Origin: SZUA-368 sp028533045
GTDB lineage: Bacteria; Spirochaetota; Spirochaetia; DSM-2461
DNA length: 64,000 nt
Direction of reading: 5' to 3'
Assembly: GCA_050031985.1 (NCBI GenBank)
Contig: JBNAIG010000025.1
Location: 1-64,000, forward strand
Position 1 is the stretch's first letter. Every line of letters starts with the position of its first letter. A program made the position numbers and the translations under genes. Under the pieces are notes generated by a model. It was not told the DNA's origin. It worked only from the letters and a program-made list of their open reading frames with translations, and did not search any database. Positions 59,108 to 64,000 of this stretch are shown in pieces.

Positions 59108-60091
59108 CTACGGCTTGTAATAGACCGCCAGGAGAGAGGACATAACCTTTGTGAGGCTAAGAGCCTGGTCAAAGTCGGCGTGGCTTTTCTTTTGTCCCAG
59201 AATCTCATAGACAAGGGCTTGCTCATAGGGCATGGCAATATGTTCGGGTTTTTCGAATTGGTAGGTTTTTTCCTTGCCGTCAAGGATGAGGCGAAACTCT
59301 TTTACCGACATGCCGTCATAGACAATTCGTCCCTTTTCACCAATAATCTGCACCTCATTCTCCTGCTTGTCCGCCACGAAACACCAGTTCCCTGCTCCGC
59401 AAAGGCCGCTTTTGAAGCGAAACACAGCGCTGATGGTATCGTCCGCTCCATAGTAGCCTCCCAGATTTTGAACATGACCTTCCATCGATTCAAACTCGCC
59501 GAAGAAGAGGGCCAGACAGTCCAGTACATGGACGGCCATATCAAGGAACTTGCCGCCTCCGGATATCTCCGGTTTAACCCGCCAGGGCTGTGTCTTTTTA
59601 TCTGTCTCTACAGGTTTGACCGGTTCTGTGTGGGTGATGTTTATGTAACGGATCGGGCCGATGGTTCCCCGGTCCAGGAGTTCTTTTATTTTGAGGAATT
59701 TTTCCAGTCCCCTGCGGTAGAAGGCCACGTAAACGGGAATTCCCAGTTCCTTTGAAAGGGATTGAATTTCCCGGGCCTCTTCGTAGCTGGGGGTAAGGGG
59801 CTTTTCGATGTAGGGAATTTTGCCTGCTTTTAAAGTCATGAGGGCGTAATCCCGGTGGCTGTTGGGAGGTGTGGCAATGTAAACTACGTCAATTTCCCCG
59901 TCCGCCAACAGCTCTTCCGCCGATTCATAGACCCGGTCCACCCCATGACGGCGGGCGTAGTCCCGGGCTCGTTCACCGGTTCTGTTGTAAACGGCCAGGA
60001 GTCGGGAGTGTTCCGCCTTGTAGAGACCGGGGCCGCTTTTCACTTCCGTTACATCCCCGCAACCGATGATTCCCCAATTTACAGTCTTCAT
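59108..60091 (-). CDS. Gfo/Idh/MocA-family NAD(P)-dependent oxidoreductase
   Basis: This 327-residue protein has the Rossmann start VNWGIIGCGDVTEVKSGPGL, the loop VYIATPPNSHRDYAL and the lysine motif YIEKPLTPSYEEA typical of sugar or inositol dehydrogenases. Substrate is unknown. The family acts on sugars, inositols or biliverdin-like compounds. Its ATG overlaps the stop of mnmD, a pairing without an obvious metabolic link. Confidence 0.9.
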   Translation of the reverse strand: MKTVNWGIIGCGDVTEVKSGPGLYKAEHSRLLAVYNRTGERARDYARRHGVDRVYESAEELLADGEIDVVYIATPPNSHRDYALMTLKAGKIPYIEKPLTPSYEEAREIQSLSKELGIPVYVAFYRRGLEKFLKIKELLDRGTIGPIRYINITHTEPVKPVETDKKTQPWRVKPEISGGGKFLDMAVHVLDCLALFFGEFESMEGHVQNLGGYYGADDTISAVFRFKSGLCGAGNWCFVADKQENEVQIIGEKGRIVYDGMSVKEFRLILDGKEKTYQFEKPEHIAMPYEQALVYEILGQKKSHADFDQALSLTKVMSSLLAVYYKP

Positions 60092-60801
60092 AGCCCCTCC
60101 CTCTCTTCCAGGGGGCGATACCCCTGAATCATATGCCTCTTTTTTCCAAAACCCTTCTTTCTTTTAATAAAAAAACCGGCCCCGCGCAAGGCTCTTTTTA
60201 CTATTCCTGCGGAAGTAAAGCTGGCCAGGGTTCCTTCCAGGGCTGTTCGGGCAAAGACGGCTTCCATGATTTCCGGGGCCCATATGTCGGGATTTTTCTC
60301 GGGGCTGTGGCCGTCGAGGAACCAGGCATTAACACAGGGTTTCCCCTGTTCTTTCGCCCAATCCTTTCCGTCGCCAAAGTAGAGTTCAAAGTGCACTTCT
60401 GCTCCGGGAAAGGACCAATCGGCCCGGTTCCAGCCGGGGGTAAGTTTTTCATAAAAGGCGGTCCAGTACTTTTCATAGAGGGGCATAAGATCTTTCAGAC
60501 GGTTCCGGAAAGGGGCTAAAAGGGCGGTAATTCTCTCTCCTGTAAGAGGGTATTTTTCCAGGCAGAGGTAGGTGAGTCGGAGAGGTTTTTTCCTTTCTCT
60601 TCCGACCTGGTTCAAAAGGGTGAGGAAATTCAGCCCCGTACCAAATCCGGTTTCCCCCACGGTTATTTGTTCCAGGTCGGGGAGTCTTTCCGTTAAATTG
60701 TTCCCCTCTATGAACACGTAAAGCGATTCATCCATCCCGTCACTTTCGGAAAAATAGAGGTCGTCGTAATGGGGATTGAGGTTTTGGTCTTCCCTATTCA
60801 T
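60088..60801 (-). CDS. mnmD: MnmD-like tRNA wobble-uridine methyltransferase
   Basis: This 237-residue protein has NPHYDDLYFSESDGMDES at the start, the SAM-binding region VGETGFGTGLNFL and the catalytic segment AWFLDGHSPEKNPDIW, as in the methyltransferase half of MnmC. It completes mnm5(s2)U34 on tRNA. The FAD-oxidase half of MnmC is not attached, so this is the stand-alone MnmD form. I use ATG 60801, which overlaps the preceding stop. The longer frame (to 60885) starts inside the transglycosylase gene. Confidence 0.88.
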   Translation of the reverse strand: MNREDQNLNPHYDDLYFSESDGMDESLYVFIEGNNLTERLPDLEQITVGETGFGTGLNFLTLLNQVGRERKKPLRLTYLCLEKYPLTGERITALLAPFRNRLKDLMPLYEKYWTAFYEKLTPGWNRADWSFPGAEVHFELYFGDGKDWAKEQGKPCVNAWFLDGHSPEKNPDIWAPEIMEAVFARTALEGTLASFTSAGIVKRALRGAGFFIKRKKGFGKKRHMIQGYRPLEEREGL

Positions 60802-62653
60802 CGGCCCTGTAGAAACGGGGCGGGGCCTTGATTGCCTCGTTATACTCTTCCTGTGTGATTCTCTCCCGTTTGACCATGATGTCAAAATAATACTTCATAT
60901 TCAGGAACCATTTCCTGTCGATCTCTCCCGATTCATAAATCTCGTAGTAGGAGTTGGGTGCAGGAAGTATGCTGGTGAGATAGACCGCTTCGCCCAGGGT
61001 TATCTCCAAGGGGTCTTTACCAAAAAAGTGGCGTGAAGCCTGGTCTATGCCGTAGATTCCCGGACCGAACTCGGCAATATTCAGGTAGATTTCAAAGGTT
61101 CTGTCCTTGACCACGGACACTTCCATCTCCGTAAGGAATACGAGGAAGGCCTCCTGAAGCTTTCGCACCACCGTCTGCTGCTGTGTGAGGAAGAGGTTTT
61201 TGATGAGCTGCATCGTAATGGTGCTGGCCCCCAGCTGAACTTCGCCGGTGGTGAAATTCTTTAAGAGGGCCTGACGGAAGGTAAGCCAGTTAATGCCGTT
61301 GTGGAAAAAGAAATCCCCGTCTTCGCCGGTAAGGACCGCTTTGGGAATGTAGAGGGACATTTCGTCGAGCCGGGTGTAGCGGTAATCCTCCAGAGCGGGA
61401 ATGGCATCTTTGTTCTCTCCCGGGATAATCTCCGGGGCAGGGGAGCTGTGAACTTTCGCCCAGTTTCGCCAATAGCGGGTCTGTCCTACGGTATGTTCAG
61501 AAACGGCGGTCATCCACTCCATGGATGCGAATTCCCGGGCATCGATGGGGAGGTAGCGTAGTCCGTCCGGTGTATCCAGGTAGTAGGGAAAGGTTTCATT
61601 CAGGCCATAAACATTGACCCCTTCGGGAATACGGGTTACATCAAAATCGGTAAGGACAGGGGTACTTTCCCATTCGGCGGCTTCCGGATTTTCCAGAGGG
61701 ATAGACACAGAGCTTTCCCAGGCAAATTCCCCCTGAGCCTCAAGACCTTCCAGTTTTCCCAGAATAGCGGTCGGCAGGGAGTCTATTATGTGCTGAACCT
61801 TAACGGTGGGGAGGCTGATTTGGCTCTTCAAAACCCTTTGGTCTTCCCCTGTCTGGTAAGACAAGTCTCCCGAAAGAGCGACTTGTCCCAGTTGCCACTC
61901 CATATTTTCCAGGAATAACTGCTTCAGTTGTCCGTCGTTTTGGGCGAAGGAAAGTTCTGTTTTAAGTGAGACATCTTCCCATTCCACCTTTTCCCGGGCC
62001 AGGAGGGGGAAGTCCATGGTTCCCTTTGCCATCTCCAAAGAGAGTTGGATACCTTCTTCCGGTTGAAAGGGCAGGTCAAAGGAGCATTCCACTCCATAAT
62101 CCAGGTCTTCCAGGGAGAAGGGGAGCCCTTCCGATCCCAAAGCCGCCCATAGGCCTTCGGAGAGACAAGTCAGTTTTAGCTCTTCCCCTTCTCCGGCCTC
62201 AAAGGTGAGCTGAGTCAGCGTGTCCGGAGTATTAATGGTGAGGCGGGGTGAGGTGCCGGAGGTAAAATCTCCCCGGAAGGTCAGATTTCCCGGTGTGAAT
62301 CCTTCCGGTAAAAGGAGTTGGCCTCCTTCCCAGGAAATATCTTTTAGATGGGCGTACCGTCCCTCCTGAAGAAGGGGGATGGGACTCATTTCGCCGGGGG
62401 AGAGAGAGAAGCGGACCTTCATCTTTTCTATGGTGACGCGGTTCCCTCGGGCTTCGGCTTCCACATTACGGATAATAAGGGCGGAAGGAAGGCGCCATGT
62501 GAGGTTTTTTGCCTTAAGAGTAAGGCCGTACTCTTCACTTTGTGTCTGAAGTGCTCTCCAGTGGCGGGGAATGAGGCTGAACTGTACGTAGAGGTACAGA
62601 ATGACGATAAGCAGGGGGAAAATTATTATAGGTATAAGGGTTTTTCTTTTCAT
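60794..62653 (-). CDS. AsmA-like protein fused to GT51 peptidoglycan transglycosylase
   Basis: The 619-residue protein has an N-terminal membrane anchor (LIPIIIFPLLIVILYLYVQF) and then about 350 residues of AsmA-like beta repeats (LTLKAKNLTWRLPSALIIRN). The C-terminal 190 residues are a GT51 domain with the catalytic motif GEDGDFFFHNG, GASTITMQLIKNLFLTQQ, RKLQEAFLVFLTE and YLNIAEFGPGIYGIDQAS. There is no transpeptidase domain. It should polymerise lipid II outside the inner membrane. A TATAAT box ends 13 nt before the ATG. The AsmA-like half is unusual for monofunctional transglycosylases. Confidence 0.85.
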   Translation of the reverse strand: MKRKTLIPIIIFPLLIVILYLYVQFSLIPRHWRALQTQSEEYGLTLKAKNLTWRLPSALIIRNVEAEARGNRVTIEKMKVRFSLSPGEMSPIPLLQEGRYAHLKDISWEGGQLLLPEGFTPGNLTFRGDFTSGTSPRLTINTPDTLTQLTFEAGEGEELKLTCLSEGLWAALGSEGLPFSLEDLDYGVECSFDLPFQPEEGIQLSLEMAKGTMDFPLLAREKVEWEDVSLKTELSFAQNDGQLKQLFLENMEWQLGQVALSGDLSYQTGEDQRVLKSQISLPTVKVQHIIDSLPTAILGKLEGLEAQGEFAWESSVSIPLENPEAAEWESTPVLTDFDVTRIPEGVNVYGLNETFPYYLDTPDGLRYLPIDAREFASMEWMTAVSEHTVGQTRYWRNWAKVHSSPAPEIIPGENKDAIPALEDYRYTRLDEMSLYIPKAVLTGEDGDFFFHNGINWLTFRQALLKNFTTGEVQLGASTITMQLIKNLFLTQQQTVVRKLQEAFLVFLTEMEVSVVKDRTFEIYLNIAEFGPGIYGIDQASRHFFGKDPLEITLGEAVYLTSILPAPNSYYEIYESGEIDRKWFLNMKYYFDIMVKRERITQEEYNEAIKAPPRFYRADE

Positions 62654-62755
62654 ATTTATCGGGGCGATTATAAAAGAAATCGACCGATATGGAAACAGCT
62701 TTTTACTGGTAAAATGGGAAAAACAGGGTCATAGTAGTACTAAAGGGGAGGAACC

Positions 62756-62908
62756 GTGCTTTATCCGAAATTAACAAGGAAAAGAAATCTCATTAGAAGG
62801 ATTCTGAACGGGATGAATCACTACTCGAGACAATCTCCACTGAAAGCTCTGATAAATGAAATAGAGAGCCTATTTTCCATCCCCGGACTACTGGATATGT
62901 TAGTATAA
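62756..62908 (+). CDS. 50-codon ORF with strong ribosome binding site
   Basis: GTG 62756 is preceded by GGGGAGG with a 4-nt gap, and the frame runs to TAA 62906-62908. The product starts basic (MLYPKLTRKRNLIRRILNGM) and ends in a small amphipathic or hydrophobic helix (IESLFSIPGLLDMLV). No family is recognised. A short hairpin (CCCTTT/AAGGG) with a nearby T-run follows at about 62921-62958. It might be a small membrane-binding peptide or a regulatory leader of the next gene. Confidence 0.5.
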   Translation: MLYPKLTRKRNLIRRILNGMNHYSRQSPLKALINEIESLFSIPGLLDMLV

Positions 62909-62982
62909 AAAAAACGGTTGAGTCCCTTTACAAAAAGGGTTTTGTGGTTTATTTTTTTGTAAATTGATATTTAGGAGAGGTA

Positions 62983-63771
62983 ATGAAGAAGAAAGAGCTC
63001 GAAGAGATTTATGAAGTAAGAGATATAAGGTTTAAAGAGATATTTACAAGGGTGAATTCTTTTTTTTCTACTGAGAAAAGTTCTTTGGTCAAGCTTTTTA
63101 TCCCCTTTTGTATTCTTACGGTACTTTCTACCTACTTGGGACAGGCTCAGGGAAGAATGGCGAGGGGGATGGGCCTTATTCTTATGATAATCAGCCAGTT
63201 TGTGAGTCTTTTTATTACGGCTTTCTTTCTCCTTTCCCTTGATGACTTGCAGGGGCCATTTGTTTCAAAGGATAAAATATCCAGGACCTTTGCCAAAATA
63301 TGGTCCCAGTTTGTGACTTTATTGGCTATGATGGTAAAAATGTTCCCTTTTATACTGGTAATTGTTGCTGCAGCCGGGGGAATTTCTATGTTAACAGGGA
63401 GTCTTTACTATAATAGCGTAACAACTATTATTTCTGTGATTGCTATAATCGCTATTTTTGTATTTGTCGTACGGTATTTTCTTTCCGCTGCGATTTCTGT
63501 ACTTAGCGAACATGAGGGATTTTCTGCGGTGAATCTAAGCCTTTTAATTGTAGATAAGAACTACGGCCAGATTTTGTTCCTTCTTGGGGCGTTTATGGCG
63601 GTATTCATAGGCTATGGGCTCCTTATCTCCTTAGGAGCATTCAATATGGTTATCATCTATATTCTGCCCATTTTAATAACGCCTATAAGTTTTTATTTTA
63701 TGATGGTTCAGTATTTTCTTGTTAAGGACAGTTTTGCCAAGAAGGCCGAACCTATTGTGGAAGAAGCCTAA
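62983..63771 (+). CDS. Yip1-like multi-pass membrane protein
   Basis: The 262-residue protein has a charged N-terminus (KKKELEEIYEVRDIRFKEIF) and six membrane helices. The N-terminal segment ahead of the first helix (RVNSFFSTEKSS) recalls the Yip1/YIPF fold, but I cannot confirm it. AGGAGAGG precedes the ATG. It lies 74 nt after the 50-codon ORF and ends at a two-way terminator. Confidence 0.6.
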   Translation: MKKKELEEIYEVRDIRFKEIFTRVNSFFSTEKSSLVKLFIPFCILTVLSTYLGQAQGRMARGMGLILMIISQFVSLFITAFFLLSLDDLQGPFVSKDKISRTFAKIWSQFVTLLAMMVKMFPFILVIVAAAGGISMLTGSLYYNSVTTIISVIAIIAIFVFVVRYFLSAAISVLSEHEGFSAVNLSLLIVDKNYGQILFLLGAFMAVFIGYGLLISLGAFNMVIIYILPILITPISFYFMMVQYFLVKDSFAKKAEPIVEEA

Positions 63772-63776
63772 AATAA

Positions 63777-63810
63777 AAGGCCGATCCCGGAGAAAGGATC
63801 GGCCCTGTTT
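63777..63810. terminator. Bidirectional intrinsic terminator
   Basis: GGCCGATCC pairs with GGATCGGCC around an 8-nt loop, with T-rich sequence on both sides, between two convergent genes. Confidence 0.8.
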
Positions 63811-63812
63811 AT

Positions 63813-64000
63813 TTATAAGTATTGGTCCGGATCAACCTCTAGATCATTGCCGGTAAAATATCTCTCTGCGTTGTTGTAGGAGATATCTTCCACCACCTTG
63901 CCCAGGAATTCCCTGTCATTGGGATACTCTCCCTCTTCTACCCATTCACCTATGAGCTGGCAGAGTATTCGTCTAAAGTACTCGTGCCGGGCAAAGGAGA
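63813..64000 (-). CDS. uxaC: Glucuronate isomerase, C-terminal part (cut by window edge)
   Basis: The minus-strand frame at the right edge ends in TAA 63815-63813 and reads RHEYFRRILCQLIGEWVEEG, EYPNDREFLG, then VEDISYNNAERYFTG. This is the conserved C-terminus of UxaC, which isomerises glucuronate/galacturonate to the keto sugar in uronate catabolism. About 62 residues are in the window and the start lies outside. Confidence 0.85.
   Translation of the reverse strand, partial: SFARHEYFRRILCQLIGEWVEEGEYPNDREFLGKVVEDISYNNAERYFTGNDLEVDPDQYL

Overview
The window reads as chromosomal DNA of a free-living member of the Spirochaetes (inference). It has about 50% G+C and dense operons with overlapping start and stop codons. 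Supporting signs are the lolCDE block directly beside flgF-flgG-flgJ (an order I recall from Treponema), a type III glutamine synthetase, def-fmt-PASTA, very short omega and COX24-like proteins, and many Cache-domain signalling proteins. No rRNA, tRNA, CRISPR array, transposase or integrase was found.

Layout. 1-1.8 kb: AT-rich accessory patch with the C-terminal tip of an RHS protein followed by a lipoprotein gene and a small membrane-protein gene. 2-10.4 kb (minus strand): a nitrogen block of glutamine synthetase III (glnN), a 5'-nucleotidase lipoprotein, amtB-glnK and a NifA-type activator. Near-consensus sigma-54 promoters precede glnN and amtB-glnK, and two GC-rich foldable islands lie between the genes. 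10.4-17.2 kb: a DAHP synthase-prephenate dehydratase fusion, several unrecognised proteins, a probable 91-nt small RNA and an Hpt protein. 17.2-27.5 kb: a Cas2-like gene overlapping prfB (with its programmed frameshift), a CheY-like regulator, a PEGA protein, ftsY, lolCDE and flagellar rod genes. 27.7-28.6 kb: an RpoD/RpoS-type sigma factor gene behind a perfect sigma-54 promoter. 28.8-42.2 kb: tsaD, rpe, a TPR cluster, recA, folK, hrpA, a membrane-bound HTH regulator, rpoZ, miaA, a 29-residue ribosomal-type protein and dxs. 42.3-50.9 kb: a degenerate SpoIIE-like membrane protein, a DEAD-box helicase with an RGG tail, pgeF, an M48 protease, a zinc-ribbon protein and def-fmt-PASTA. 51-62.7 kb: a Cache-PAS-GGDEF-EAL protein, a chemoreceptor, a Cache hybrid histidine kinase, a Gfo/Idh/MocA oxidoreductase, mnmD and an AsmA-like/GT51 transglycosylase. 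62.7-64 kb: a new 50-codon ORF, a membrane protein and the end of uxaC.

How the parts may work together. The nitrogen genes look like one sigma-54 regulon: NifA-type activator, AmtB, a PII protein that lacks the uridylylated tyrosine, and GSIII. The same promoter class stands before a second sigma factor gene, which suggests a sigma-54 to sigma-70-family relay like the Borrelia RpoN-RpoS cascade.

A second theme is translation. At least five genes (cas2-like, nifA, aroF-pheA, rpe and the hybrid kinase), and probably flgF, have a promoter whose -10 element ends 6-7 nt before the start codon with no ribosome binding site between. They are predicted to be leaderless.

Other notable items are a pair of 126-bp imperfect palindromes at gene 3' ends, a promoter-to-terminator small RNA unit, and three small ORFs with good start signals (29, 45 and 50 codons).
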